50,138 bases of DNA from Sphingobacterium lumbrici (GCF_006476045.1 NZ_SRZY01000004.1:1-50138); one strand, 5' to 3'. Numbered from the stretch's first letter, positions 35,596 through 44,468 are shown. Notes: a model not told the origin generated them from the letters alone. Made by a program: numbers and translations.

Positions 35596-35689
35596 GTAGT
35601 ACTCATTCATACTTTAAGCACACACGAATGAATATTTTTTATTTAACATGATTATAACTTGCATCTAAGGTGCTTTATCTAAGTACTAC
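35596..35689. repeat. inverted repeat in the S8 peptidase leader
   Basis: GTAGTACT (35596-35603) pairs with AGTACTAC (35682-35689), with a second weaker pair ATTCAT/ATGAAT between. It falls inside the predicted leader of the peptidase transcript (minus strand). The intergenic span 35499-35795 holds no gene. Confidence 0.4.
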
Positions 35690-35700
35690 TTATCGAAACG

Positions 35701-35708
35701 CAAAGATA
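35701..35708 (-). promoter_or_regulatory. -7 promoter element for the S8 peptidase
   Basis: The minus strand gives TATCTTTG, a TAnnTTTG match, about 203 nt before the start codon. A -33 TTG with correct spacing is not visible, so confidence is limited. Confidence 0.4.
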
Positions 35709-35795
35709 GTGCTATTAATTACATGAGATTGTTAAAAAAGGTGAAAAATCATGTGCTTTTTACATAACTTTACTCATTAACAAGCTCTCCGTGAA

Positions 35796-37949
35796 ATGAT
35801 TGAAAAAAAAATTAATTATATGATTCTAATTGGTGCTATTTTAACTTCTTGTTCGCAGGAACCGAAGCAATCTGCTGTCGCTTGGCCCAAAGCAGAAATT
35901 CCTGTTGCTACCGTTAAGCCATTTAAGCGCATCATACACGGTGACACAGTAGTAGATAATTATTATTGGCTGAACGATTATTTCAAAAAAGGCCCAGATT
36001 CTACAGACGTGATAGAATACCTGGAAGCAGAAAATGCCTACATGCAGGAGATGATGAGGAGTACAGAAAATCTGCAGACCAAGTTGTTTGATGAAATGAA
36101 ATCCCGTATTAAAGAAAAGGATGAATCCGTTCCTTATCTTAAAAATGGATATTATTATTACCGGCGTACGGATGAAGGGAAACAGTATTATAAGTTATGC
36201 CGTAAAAAAGCAAGTTTGGATGCAAAAGAAGAAGTGCTGCTGGATGTCGATGAAATGGCTAAAGGGTATTCTTATTTTGCCGTAGGCGGATCAACGGTAA
36301 GTCCTGATAACAAATTGTTGGCCTATGGAATCGATACAGTTTCAAGAAGGGAGTACACGCTTTATATTAAAAATCTGGAAACAGGAGAAGTATATGCGGA
36401 TAAAATTGACCGGACTTCAGGAAGTGCAACGTGGGCAGCGGACAATAAAACCATATTCTATACGTCTAAAAACCCGGTTACCCTTCTTTCTGAAAAAATA
36501 AAAAGACACACCCTGGGGACAGATAGCAAGGAGGATATAGCAGTATATGAAGAGAAGGATAACACCAATTATATAGGAGTAGGGAAGTCGAAAAATGCTC
36601 AATATATCTTAATCTATTCGGGTGCGACCCTAAGCTCGGAAGTCTTTTATTTGAATGCTAACGACCCAAAGGGGAAATTTAGGGTTTTTCAGCCACGAAG
36701 GAAAGAAGTGCTGTATTCTGTAATTCCGTTGGCAGATCGCTTCTTGATTTTGACAAATGATGAAGCTAAAAACTTTAAAGTGATGCAATGTCCTTTAGAT
36801 AAAACGGGAAAAGAAAATTGGACTGAATTCATTCCGCATCGCCCGGATGTATTGGTTGAGGGAATCGATGAATTTAGGGATTATCTTGTTATTTCGGAAC
36901 GTAAAAACGGGTTGACTAATCTGGCTATTCACAATCTGAGCGATCATTCACAGCACTATTTGAATATGGGTGAACCGGCTTACAAAGTGTTTTCCAGTAC
37001 AAATGAAGAGTATGATTCGGATGTGGTGCGTTATGGCTATACCTCATTGGTTACGCCTTCGTCTACATACGATTATAATATGGAGAGCAGGGAGAAAACT
37101 TTATTGAAACAACAGGAAGTGGTCGGTGGATATGATGTTGCACAATATGTTACTGAACGCTTATTTGCTACGGCAAAGGATGGAACAAAAGTACCTATTT
37201 CGTTGGTTTATAAAAAAGGAACAAAGATAGATGGTTCTGCTCCCTTGTACCTGTATGCGTATGGATCGTATGGTGCATCAATGGATGCTACCTTTAGTTC
37301 CAGTCGGTTGTCTTTGCTTGATCGCGGATTTATTTTCGCTATAGCACACATACGTGGGGGAGAGGAAATGGGGCGCCAATGGTATGAAGATGGAAAGATG
37401 ATGAAGAAGATCAATACGTTTACGGATTTCATCGATTGTGGGGAATATCTGATTGCGCAAAAATATACATCAAAAGGACACTTGTATGCTGAGGGCGGAA
37501 GTGCCGGAGGATTGCTGATGGGCGCCGTGATTAATATGGCTCCTGATTTGTGGAATGGTGTAATTGCTGCGGTGCCTTTTGTAGATGTCGTAAATACGAT
37601 GTTAGATGAAAGCATTCCACTTACTACGAATGAATACGATGAATGGGGGAATCCGAATAATAAAGAAGCTTATGAATATATGAAGTCTTATTCTCCCTAT
37701 GAGAATATTGAAGCTAAAGACTATCCGAACCTACTCGTGACAACTGGTTTACACGATAGTCAAGTGCAATATTTCGAACCTGCCAAATGGGTGGCTAAAT
37801 TACGGGCAACTAAAACCGGAGATCAGGTGATCTTGTTGAAAACCGATATGGATTTTGGTCATGGAGGTGCCTCGGGACGCTTTGATTACCTGAAAGATCA
37901 AGCGTTAGAGTATGCTTTTTTTCTTAAACTCGAAGGTATTGATGACTAA
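35796..37949 (+). CDS. S9A prolyl oligopeptidase (oligopeptidase B-like), lipoprotein
   Basis: A serine oligopeptidase with an N-terminal seven-bladed propeller and a C-terminal alpha/beta-hydrolase domain. The triad is visible: Ser569 in EGGSAGGLLMG, Asp654 in GLHDSQV and His689 in DFGHGGASGR. The propeller begins with DNYYWLNDYF and includes YYYYRRTDEGKQYY. The N-terminus has a lipobox LTSC (Cys19), so it is an exported lipoprotein. The 717-residue length is normal. It is divergent from the S8 peptidase, so two extracytoplasmic peptidases flank this intergenic region. Confidence 0.93.
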   Translation: MIEKKINYMILIGAILTSCSQEPKQSAVAWPKAEIPVATVKPFKRIIHGDTVVDNYYWLNDYFKKGPDSTDVIEYLEAENAYMQEMMRSTENLQTKLFDEMKSRIKEKDESVPYLKNGYYYYRRTDEGKQYYKLCRKKASLDAKEEVLLDVDEMAKGYSYFAVGGSTVSPDNKLLAYGIDTVSRREYTLYIKNLETGEVYADKIDRTSGSATWAADNKTIFYTSKNPVTLLSEKIKRHTLGTDSKEDIAVYEEKDNTNYIGVGKSKNAQYILIYSGATLSSEVFYLNANDPKGKFRVFQPRRKEVLYSVIPLADRFLILTNDEAKNFKVMQCPLDKTGKENWTEFIPHRPDVLVEGIDEFRDYLVISERKNGLTNLAIHNLSDHSQHYLNMGEPAYKVFSSTNEEYDSDVVRYGYTSLVTPSSTYDYNMESREKTLLKQQEVVGGYDVAQYVTERLFATAKDGTKVPISLVYKKGTKIDGSAPLYLYAYGSYGASMDATFSSSRLSLLDRGFIFAIAHIRGGEEMGRQWYEDGKMMKKINTFTDFIDCGEYLIAQKYTSKGHLYAEGGSAGGLLMGAVINMAPDLWNGVIAAVPFVDVVNTMLDESIPLTTNEYDEWGNPNNKEAYEYMKSYSPYENIEAKDYPNLLVTTGLHDSQVQYFEPAKWVAKLRATKTGDQVILLKTDMDFGHGGASGRFDYLKDQALEYAFFLKLEGIDD

Positions 37950-37967
37950 TAGAGTGATCTAAGAATT

Positions 37968-38011
37968 AAAATAAAAGAGGTGCGTTATACGATACGCACC
38001 TCTTTTATTTT
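37968..38011. terminator. bidirectional terminator after the prolyl oligopeptidase
   Basis: The arms 37968-37985 and 37994-38011 pair (GAGGTGCGT/ACGCACCTC with A/T tracts outside) around an 8-nt loop. It lies between the peptidase stop and the stop of the small membrane protein gene (38005), so it serves both. Confidence 0.9.
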
Positions 38012-38247
38012 AGGGAATCTTGTGATTGTTCCTGTTCGATTTTGCGAGAGTCTATTTGATGTTGTTTGTAATTTTCGATGGCATTTCTGCTTGCTACTTG
38101 TGATACATAGATTGCTAAGAGCGCAATAATCGTCACAACTGCTAATCCCCAAGCATATTTTTTTTTATCTTGTTTTACAAGCCAATACATGACGAAAATA
38201 TAGGGAACTGCAAAGATGATATAGAAGATAATACTTGGTCCGACCAT
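38005..38247 (-). CDS. small hypothetical membrane protein
   Basis: The 80-residue protein has two TM helices (IIFYIIFAVPYIFVMYWLV and GLAVVTIIALLAIYVSQVA) and a hydrophilic Gln/Glu-rich tail. I do not recognise the family. Its stop is within the shared terminator, giving it a well-defined 3' end. It starts at ATG 38247. Confidence 0.55.
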   Translation of the reverse strand: MVGPSIIFYIIFAVPYIFVMYWLVKQDKKKYAWGLAVVTIIALLAIYVSQVASRNAIENYKQHQIDSRKIEQEQSQDSLK

Positions 38248-38460
38248 ATATAATGTAATTTGATCTCCAAAATTAGGCTATTTATTGTATAATCTGAAAA
38301 GTCTTTTTGTCGAATGACAAATAACTGACAACTATTAGGGATTTTAAACGTTTTAATAGAATCGTGGTCAAATTGATAGTTTGGTTAAATATATTTTATA
38401 TAATTGATTAATATTCAAAAAAACTACATAAATATTGCATAAAAGAAAAAAATAATTTTT

Positions 38461-38468
38461 TACTTTTG
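38461..38468 (+). promoter_or_regulatory. -7 promoter element for the arginine leader
   Basis: TACTTTTG matches TAnnTTTG exactly. A transcript would start near 38475, about 278 nt before the first arginine gene. A TTG lies 23 nt upstream (38435-38437), wider than the ideal spacing. Confidence 0.5.
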
Positions 38469-38474
38469 CGTAGT

Positions 38475-38752
38475 CAAATTTAAAGAAAGCAACATATCAT
38501 TAAATGTATTGTATTAAGCTATATATAGCATGGTCAAGGCAAACTTCAAGAAAGTTTGTCGGCTCTTATATGACCGAAATATATACATTGAACTGTCCGG
38601 TTTTGCGATTTCGACGACCTATTCTGCCTCGGGCTTGATGCGGAGGCAGGCTAATTCCATCTTTTTAAGGTCATCCGGCTCGGTGATACTTTTCAAATTT
38701 AGTTTATATTATAAAGCACTAAAGTGCATTAATTTTTAGGTCGACATCTTAG
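38475..38752 (+). ncRNA. candidate structured 5' leader of the arginine operon
   Basis: About 280 nt with locally higher GC than its surroundings and nested pairings. GGTCA (38532-38536) pairs with TGACC (38571-38575) around the hairpin CAAACTT/AAGTTTG (38540-38558). Then ACTG-t-CCGG (38592-38600) pairs with CCGG-ct-CGGT (38675-38684), enclosing GACC/GGTC (38616-38619, 38669-38672) and a 7-bp hairpin CTGCCTC/GAGGCAG (38624-38649). A short GCACT/AGTGC hairpin follows near 38716. A 69-codon ORF overlaps but is judged incidental. No known riboswitch consensus was recognised. Confidence 0.45.
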
Positions 38753-39469
38753 ATGACAATTTCAGATTTTTTAATTATTCCTGCTACATCTGCCCATTTG
38801 CACTACGCGGAGCAAATCTGTGAGGAAATGTTTGAATCCGCTAAAGCTCGTGGAACAGGTATTGCGCGCCGTAAGCCTGAATACGTAGCTATGAAAATGA
38901 ACGAAGGAAAAGCTGTGATTGCTTTGCACAAGGATGGTACTTGGGCCGGATTCTGCTATATTGAAACATGGGGACATGGCGACTATGTAGCTAATTCCGG
39001 GTTAATTGTTAGTCCGGCTTTCCGAAAGGTTGGATTAGCAAAAGCGATTAAAAAGCGTGTGTTTGATCTTTCTCGGGAGAAATATCCTACTTCTAAAATA
39101 TTTGGGCTGACTACAGGGTTGGCGGTTATGAAAATAAACTCTGATTTAGGTTATGAGCCTGTTACCTATTCAGAACTGACACAGGATGAAGAATTCTGGA
39201 AAGGATGCAAGAGCTGCATTAATTACGATATACTGATGAGCAAAGACCGTAAAAACTGTATGTGTACAGCGATGTTATGGGATCCGGTAGAAAAAGAAAA
39301 GGAACTCAAAGAAAAAATTCAGCGTAAAGCGGAAGCAAAGGAACGTTTGGATCGCATTGCTAAAAAGCAATCACTTTTAAAACGTATTGAAGCAAAATTG
39401 TGGAAATCTACGAAGAAATTTGTAGCGTCAGTAATTCCCGTCGGTGTAAAACCGATAAAAGGATATTAA
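38753..39469 (+). CDS. GNAT acyltransferase, probable N-acylglutamate synthase for arginine
   Basis: A GNAT-fold acyltransferase (SPAFRKVGLAKAIKKRVFDL is the acyl-CoA region) in the acyltransferase-argG-argC order found in Bacteroidota. The corresponding gene in Bacteroides thetaiotaomicron has been linked by mutant-fitness work to N-succinylglutamate synthesis, the first arginine step; that is known for a relative and inferred here. After the GNAT core, FWKGCKSCINYDILM and KNCMCTAMLWDP place four Cys in a CxxC...CxC arrangement (about residues 154-174), suggesting a metal site or structural disulfides. The C-terminal part (about 180-238) is basic and helical. argG begins 56 nt downstream. 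Confidence 0.75.
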   Translation: MTISDFLIIPATSAHLHYAEQICEEMFESAKARGTGIARRKPEYVAMKMNEGKAVIALHKDGTWAGFCYIETWGHGDYVANSGLIVSPAFRKVGLAKAIKKRVFDLSREKYPTSKIFGLTTGLAVMKINSDLGYEPVTYSELTQDEEFWKGCKSCINYDILMSKDRKNCMCTAMLWDPVEKEKELKEKIQRKAEAKERLDRIAKKQSLLKRIEAKLWKSTKKFVASVIPVGVKPIKGY

Positions 39470-39525
39470 TTTGTTAACTTTGTTCGGCTTGATAATAAGC
39501 CGCGTATAAATCTTTATAAAGAAGC

Positions 39526-40713
39526 ATGAAAAAAGTAGTTTTAGCGTTTAGTGGTGGTTTAGATACATCATTTTGTTGTATTTATCTAACTCAAGATCTA
39601 GGTTTAGAAGTTCATTCAGTCGTTGTGAATACCGGTGGTTTTTCAGAAGAAGAAATTCAGCATATTGAAAAACGCGCTTACGAATTAGGTGTGAAATCAC
39701 ATACTACGATTGACGAAACTGAAAACTACTATCGTGAAACTATCAAATACCTGATCTTTGGGAATGTATTGAAAAATGCCACTTATCCCTTATCAGTCTC
39801 CGCAGAACGTGTCTGCCAAGCAACGGCTATCGCAAATTATGCAAAAAAAATCGGTGCAGAATGTGTGGCTCACGGTTCTACGGGAGCAGGTAACGATCAA
39901 GTTCGTTTTGATATGATCTTCGAAACGTTAATTCCGGGAATAGAAATTATTACGCCTATTCGTGATCTAAAATTAAGCCGGGAAGCAGAAATTGACTATT
40001 TAAATAGTCACGGCGTAGAATATTCGGCCGAAAAAGCGAAATATTCGATTAATAAGGGATTGTGGGGTACTTCAGTAGGTGGTGCAGAGACGTTGACCTC
40101 GAACCAATATCTTCCGGAGACAGCTTGGCCCACAGCAGTGACGTCGACAGAACCCCGCCAAATAACGATTGATTTTGAATATGGTGAACCAGTCGCTTTA
40201 GACGGAGAGAAAATTGGTTCCGTAAAAGTGATTCAGCAGTTACAGGATCTTGCTCAACCTTACGGTATTGGTCGTGACATTCACGTGGGCGATACGATCA
40301 TCGGTATCAAAGGCCGTGTTGGTTTTGAAGCAGCTGCCCCTTTGATCTTAATTAAAGCGCATCATACGTTAGAAAAACATACGTTGACAAAATGGCAATT
40401 GTCATGGAAGGATCAGATTGCTGCATTCTATGGAAATTATATGCACGAAGGTCAAATGCATGATCCGGTAATGCGTGATATCGAAGCTTTTCTACAAAGC
40501 GCTCAATCAACGGTTTCAGGTCGTGTTATTGTCGAATTGCATCCATACCGTTTTGTAATCATTGGTATCGAGTCGGATCATGATCTAATGTCCAATAAAT
40601 TTGGTAGCTACGGTGAGATGAACAAGGGCTATACCGGTGATGATGTGAAAGGGTTTTCTAAGATATTTGGAAATCAAACGCTGATTTGGCACAAAGTGAA
40701 TAAAGGAGACTAA
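39526..40713 (+). CDS. argG: argininosuccinate synthase
   Basis: Joins citrulline and aspartate with ATP to argininosuccinate, a late arginine step. The PP-loop is AFSGGLDTS (about 7-15), and AHGSTGAGNDQVRFD and YSINKGLWGTSVGGAET follow. Length is 395 residues, typical. The stop and the argC start overlap (TAATG), so the two are translationally coupled. It follows the acyltransferase with 56 nt between and shares the predicted long leader upstream of that gene. Confidence 0.96.
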   Translation: MKKVVLAFSGGLDTSFCCIYLTQDLGLEVHSVVVNTGGFSEEEIQHIEKRAYELGVKSHTTIDETENYYRETIKYLIFGNVLKNATYPLSVSAERVCQATAIANYAKKIGAECVAHGSTGAGNDQVRFDMIFETLIPGIEIITPIRDLKLSREAEIDYLNSHGVEYSAEKAKYSINKGLWGTSVGGAETLTSNQYLPETAWPTAVTSTEPRQITIDFEYGEPVALDGEKIGSVKVIQQLQDLAQPYGIGRDIHVGDTIIGIKGRVGFEAAAPLILIKAHHTLEKHTLTKWQLSWKDQIAAFYGNYMHEGQMHDPVMRDIEAFLQSAQSTVSGRVIVELHPYRFVIIGIESDHDLMSNKFGSYGEMNKGYTGDDVKGFSKIFGNQTLIWHKVNKGD

Positions 40714-41732
40714 TGAATAATATTAAAGTAGGGATAGTAGGTTCTGCGGGATACACCGGTGGTGAATTGTTGCGTGTGCTGATTTATCACCCCAACGTAG
40801 AAATAATATTCGCAAACAGTGTTTCTAATGCTGGTAATAAGTTGTATAAGGTACACAACGATTTATTGGGGGATACGGAGTTGACCTTTTCTTCTGATTT
40901 TCACTCGGATATTGATGTCCTTTTTCTTTGTGTAGGTCATGGAGACGCACGAAAATTTCTGGATGCTCATCCTGTTGATGCTTCTGTAAAAATTATTGAT
41001 TTATCACAAGATTATCGTCTCCGTGCAAATACAACGTATCAAGGTAAAAAGTTTATTTATGGTCTACCCGAATTAAATCGGGATACGATAAAGTCAGCAC
41101 AATATATTGCCAATCCGGGCTGTTTCGCTACAAATATTCAGTTGGCACTGTTACCGTTGGCAAATGAGGGAATATTACCCGATCAAATTCATGTTAACGC
41201 GACCACGGGATCTACAGGAGCTGGCCAAAAGCCGGGGCCGACAACCCATTTCTCTTGGCGTAATAATAACCTTTCTGCATATAAATCTTTTGCACATCAA
41301 CATTTACAGGAGATATCAGAGTCGTTAGATCAACTACAAAATGGATTTTTACCGCAATCGGAAAAATCTTTATTAGATAGAGCTGCGGGAAAAATCAATT
41401 TTGTGCCTCAACGTGGTGATTTTGCCCGGGGAATTTTTTCGACGATTTATCTTGAATCGGATTTGTCGGAACGAGAAGCATACGAATTGTACGAAAGGTA
41501 TTATGCTTCACATCCTTTTACGCATGTGTCTGACGAGAACATCGATTTAAAGCAGGTCGTCAATACAAATAAAAGTATTATCCATCTGGAAAAACACAGT
41601 AATAAGTTGTTCGTATTGAACGCAACGGATAATCTGTTAAAAGGAGCTTCCGGGCAGGCTGTACAGAATATGAACCTATTGTTTGGCTTGGATGAGCGGA
41701 CGGGTTTGAATCTGAAGTCTGTAGGATTTTAA
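40713..41732 (+). CDS. argC: N-acetyl-gamma-glutamyl-phosphate reductase
   Basis: Reduces N-acyl-glutamyl phosphate to the semialdehyde with NADPH. The Rossmann start GIVGSAGYTGGELLRVL, the catalytic Cys137 in NPGCFATNIQLALLP, and TGSTGAGQKPGPTTHFSWR match. The length of 339 residues is typical of the Bacteroidota form; its substrate may be the N-succinyl compound, as known for this phylum. It overlaps argG by one base. argD, argB and the carbamoyltransferase gene, often next in this order, are absent; a DUF3472 gene follows instead. Confidence 0.95.
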   Translation: MNNIKVGIVGSAGYTGGELLRVLIYHPNVEIIFANSVSNAGNKLYKVHNDLLGDTELTFSSDFHSDIDVLFLCVGHGDARKFLDAHPVDASVKIIDLSQDYRLRANTTYQGKKFIYGLPELNRDTIKSAQYIANPGCFATNIQLALLPLANEGILPDQIHVNATTGSTGAGQKPGPTTHFSWRNNNLSAYKSFAHQHLQEISESLDQLQNGFLPQSEKSLLDRAAGKINFVPQRGDFARGIFSTIYLESDLSEREAYELYERYYASHPFTHVSDENIDLKQVVNTNKSIIHLEKHSNKLFVLNATDNLLKGASGQAVQNMNLLFGLDERTGLNLKSVGF

Positions 41733-41744
41733 TGTAATATTTTT

Positions 41745-41769
41745 AAAACGTTTAGCTGCGCAAACGTTT
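41745..41769. repeat. palindromic pair after argC
   Basis: Two copies of the self-complementary AAACGTTT lie around AGCTGCGC, so the pair can fold into a hairpin. It follows the argC stop by 12 nt and may end that transcript, but no proper T-run follows. Confidence 0.35.
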
Positions 41770-41833
41770 GATGATGCACCGGGCATATTTTTAACAGAAT
41801 GTATGTCGTATTTTTAGTACTTATTCTAAATTT

Positions 41834-43165
41834 ATGATAAGACAATATCTAAAAAATGTTATTCTGTTAGCTGCGGTATTCCTCAGTAGCAGCTACCTTA
41901 TAAAAGCTAATGTTACAGCAGGCTACTTTTTGTCAGCTATTAGATTTGAGGACAAAACGTATGAAATTCCATTGGCCGGAAATGCCTTCTTTACCTATAA
42001 GGATTCTCGTGCTAAGGAATCTATTTCCAATGTTGGTTTGACAAATTGGGCGGCCCCCTCTACGGTGACCAGTATTTATTTTAGAACGTCGAAAACAGGA
42101 ACCTTTTTCTTAAAACTCCGAGCCAAAGCACCTGAAGGTCAAAAGTCCAAGGTACGGGTTTCTGTTGGCGAAAGATCGGAAGAGGTTGAACTGTCTTCAC
42201 CTGATTTTGGAGAGATCAATGTTGGAGCATTTAATGTGGTGGACGAAGGTTACGTGCAAGTGAGTGTTCAAGGTCTGAATACTTCGGGCAATAGCTACGG
42301 AGAGATTTCGCATCTCCTAATTTCGGGTGAAGCCGTAGCAGATGGTGTGTTGTATTCTGATGACCCCAATTATTACTATTGGGCGAGAAGAGGACCTTCG
42401 TGTCATATCAACTACAATGTCTCAGGAATATCGGATGCTACCTATTACTATAATGAAATTACAATTCCAGAGGGGGAAGACAAGATTGGTTCATATTTTA
42501 TGGCCATAGGTTTCGGACAGGGTTATTTCGGTATTCAAGTGAATTCCGAACGAGAAAGAAGGATACTGTTTTCTGTATGGAGCCCATTTCATACGGATGA
42601 TCCAAAAACAATTCCTGATGATCAAAAAATTGTCTTAAATAAAAAAGGTACAGATGTTCATACCGGAGAATTCGGTAATGAAGGATCAGGAGGCCAAAGT
42701 TATTTGCGGTATCATTGGAAAGCTGGTATAACCTATCGATTTCTGTTAAAAGGAAATCCTGACGGAAATGACCACACCGATTATTCAGCATGGTTTTTTA
42801 ATCCCGACACTCAGCAGTGGCAAATTGTTGCAAGCTTCAAGCGCCCGAAGACTGATACCTATTTGACTGGTTTTCATAGCTTCTTAGAGAATTTCAGTCC
42901 TAATCAAGGTTATCTGGGACGTCAAGTGGAGTTCAAAAACCAATGGGTGTACAATGGAGTGTGGAATAAAATTACGTCAGCACGATTTACTGTAGACAAC
43001 ACTTATCGAGCGAAACAAAGAATAGATGCTATCGGGGGAGTAACCTCAAATGGATACTTTCTGAAAAATGGAGGTTTTTTTAATGAAATAGTAACACCAG
43101 GCAGCACCTTTTCATTTGACAATAAGAATACCGCTCCAGATATTGATTTTGAAAAATTGCCGTAG
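41834..43165 (+). CDS. secreted DUF5077/DUF3472 protein
   Basis: The 443-residue protein has a signal peptide (MIRQYLKNVILLAAVFLSSSY, cleavage near 25). A beta-sandwich of the DUF5077 type (about 30-170: TVTSIYFRTSKTGTFFLKLRA) is followed by a DUF3472-type domain (about 180-435: RRGPSCHINYN and FGQGYFGIQVNS). The combination is common in Bacteroidota polysaccharide-related secreted proteins; the activity is not established. It is preceded by a palindrome pair at 41745-41769 and followed by a strong terminator. It probably has its own promoter. It is not an arginine gene despite the location. Confidence 0.85.
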   Translation: MIRQYLKNVILLAAVFLSSSYLIKANVTAGYFLSAIRFEDKTYEIPLAGNAFFTYKDSRAKESISNVGLTNWAAPSTVTSIYFRTSKTGTFFLKLRAKAPEGQKSKVRVSVGERSEEVELSSPDFGEINVGAFNVVDEGYVQVSVQGLNTSGNSYGEISHLLISGEAVADGVLYSDDPNYYYWARRGPSCHINYNVSGISDATYYYNEITIPEGEDKIGSYFMAIGFGQGYFGIQVNSERERRILFSVWSPFHTDDPKTIPDDQKIVLNKKGTDVHTGEFGNEGSGGQSYLRYHWKAGITYRFLLKGNPDGNDHTDYSAWFFNPDTQQWQIVASFKRPKTDTYLTGFHSFLENFSPNQGYLGRQVEFKNQWVYNGVWNKITSARFTVDNTYRAKQRIDAIGGVTSNGYFLKNGGFFNEIVTPGSTFSFDNKNTAPDIDFEKLP

Positions 43166-43187
43166 TATTCGCAAGAACATAGAGAGA

Positions 43188-43233
43188 GGGTGAAAAATAA
43201 GAGAGCGAGTAATCGCTCTCTTATTTTTCACCC
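43188..43233. terminator. bidirectional terminator between DUF3472 and AI-2E genes
   Basis: A perfect 21-bp stem with GC-rich core GAGAGCGA/TCGCTCTC (arms 43188-43208 and 43213-43233) and a GTAA loop. It spans the stop codon of the minus-strand permease gene (43221), so the hairpin arm is partly coding. Confidence 0.92.
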
Positions 43234-44468
43234 AAGTTTTCAAGCGGATTTTGTTCCGATTCATTAACTTCTTTATAATTTAACGTCGTTTTTGCAGGTG
43301 TAGATTCGGTGTCTACATGTACGTCCAATTGAACTTTCTTTTTATTCCTGGGTTTCCGTACTATGCCCCATTTCATCAACAGTTCTTGTGTAGAATTCGT
43401 TTTCAAATGTTCTTTTTCTGGCTCACCGATTAAAAATCCGATAGCCTGCATACTTGGAATTGCATCGAAGATAACTTTTAAGGTAGCAATAAATGGCAAA
43501 GCTAATATCAAACCTGATAAACCGAACAGCATACCACCCAATAAGATGCCAATAATAGCCATTAAAGGGTTAATACTTACTTTACTTCCTACTATATTTG
43601 GAGTAATGATATTGCCTTCTAAAAATTGAACCACCTGAAACCAGACAATTACACCGATTGCATACCATGCACTGTCTTTGACTGCTAATGCAAACAACGC
43701 CGGAAGAATAGATCCAATAGCAATACCGATATATGGGAGGAGCATTAAGAGGGAAGCCAAAGATCCAAAAAACCACGCATAATCAATTCCCATCAACATT
43801 AATCCAGCTGTGTTTAATACGGCTACTATCCCCATTACTGTCACGAGCCCCAGCAAATAGCTCTGTACTACTTCGTAAATCTTATTTAATACTTCGTTCA
43901 CCTTACGTTGTGGAGTAGATTTAAATGTTTTGAAGAAAAATTCACGAAAAAAATCGCGGTAATAAAGTAGGAAGAAACAAAAAAGTGGTACTAATACGGT
44001 GCCGGCTAAGGTGTTGCCTATAGAACCAAAAGTGCTTGATAGAAGACTCCCTATATTTTCCAAAGCTCTGTTGCCCTGTTCTTGGAGTTTGTCCATCATT
44101 TGACCACGTTCTATGCCAAATGTTTGTTGAATCCAAACTTGCAATCTGTCAAATACTGAAAGAACTTTTTCCGTAATTGCAGAAGCATCCTTACCGATGA
44201 TAATGCTTTGATGGATAATAAACCAGCCAATCGTAGAGATGATAGCAATAGCGACGATAACGGATAGAATTGCGGAAAAAGCTTTTCCCAAGCGTAGTCT
44301 TTCGAAAAAACGTGCTAAGGGAAATAAAGTAATCGATATCAATATGGAGAATAATAATGGCACCAGTACATTTTGCGATAAATACATCAAGGTGATGATA
44401 AGGAGTGTTGCCAATAAGCTTGAAGCCAAATCAAGTGAATACGTTTTTTTTGATGAATTGTTTTCCAT
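43221..44468 (-). CDS. AI-2E family transporter
   Basis: A PF01594 permease with about seven to eight TM helices (LLATLLIITLMYLSQNVLVP, VIVAIAIISTIGWFIIHQS, LAGTVLVPLFCFFLLYYRDF and others). The family includes AI-2 exporters and many proteins of unknown substrate, so quorum sensing should not be assumed. The C-terminal ~60 residues are charged and cytoplasmic (VDTESTPAKTTLNYKEVNESE). Length is 415 residues from ATG 44468 (MENNSSKKTY); a second start at 44486 (MIKLNRMENN) is possible. The MFS gene ends 25 nt upstream on the same strand. The stop lies in a strong terminator. Confidence 0.88.
   Translation of the reverse strand: MENNSSKKTYSLDLASSLLATLLIITLMYLSQNVLVPLLFSILISITLFPLARFFERLRLGKAFSAILSVIVAIAIISTIGWFIIHQSIIIGKDASAITEKVLSVFDRLQVWIQQTFGIERGQMMDKLQEQGNRALENIGSLLSSTFGSIGNTLAGTVLVPLFCFFLLYYRDFFREFFFKTFKSTPQRKVNEVLNKIYEVVQSYLLGLVTVMGIVAVLNTAGLMLMGIDYAWFFGSLASLLMLLPYIGIAIGSILPALFALAVKDSAWYAIGVIVWFQVVQFLEGNIITPNIVGSKVSINPLMAIIGILLGGMLFGLSGLILALPFIATLKVIFDAIPSMQAIGFLIGEPEKEHLKTNSTQELLMKWGIVRKPRNKKKVQLDVHVDTESTPAKTTLNYKEVNESEQNPLENLGEK

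Noticed and set aside
35670..35684. A fourth copy of the palindromic promoter (TTTATCTAAGT near 35674)
   Set aside because: Only 11 nt match; the palindrome and the -33-like part are absent and the distance to the next gene is about 110 nt.
38530..38739. A 69-codon ORF before the arginine genes as a real protein
   Set aside because: It overlaps a region of nested base-pairing, has odd composition with many Ser and Arg codons unlike neighbours, and shows no recognisable domain. It is better explained as leader RNA, though attenuation by a leader peptide stays possible.
43221..44468. Quorum-sensing role for the AI-2E family protein
   Set aside because: The family name is historical; no luxS or signal-processing gene is nearby.
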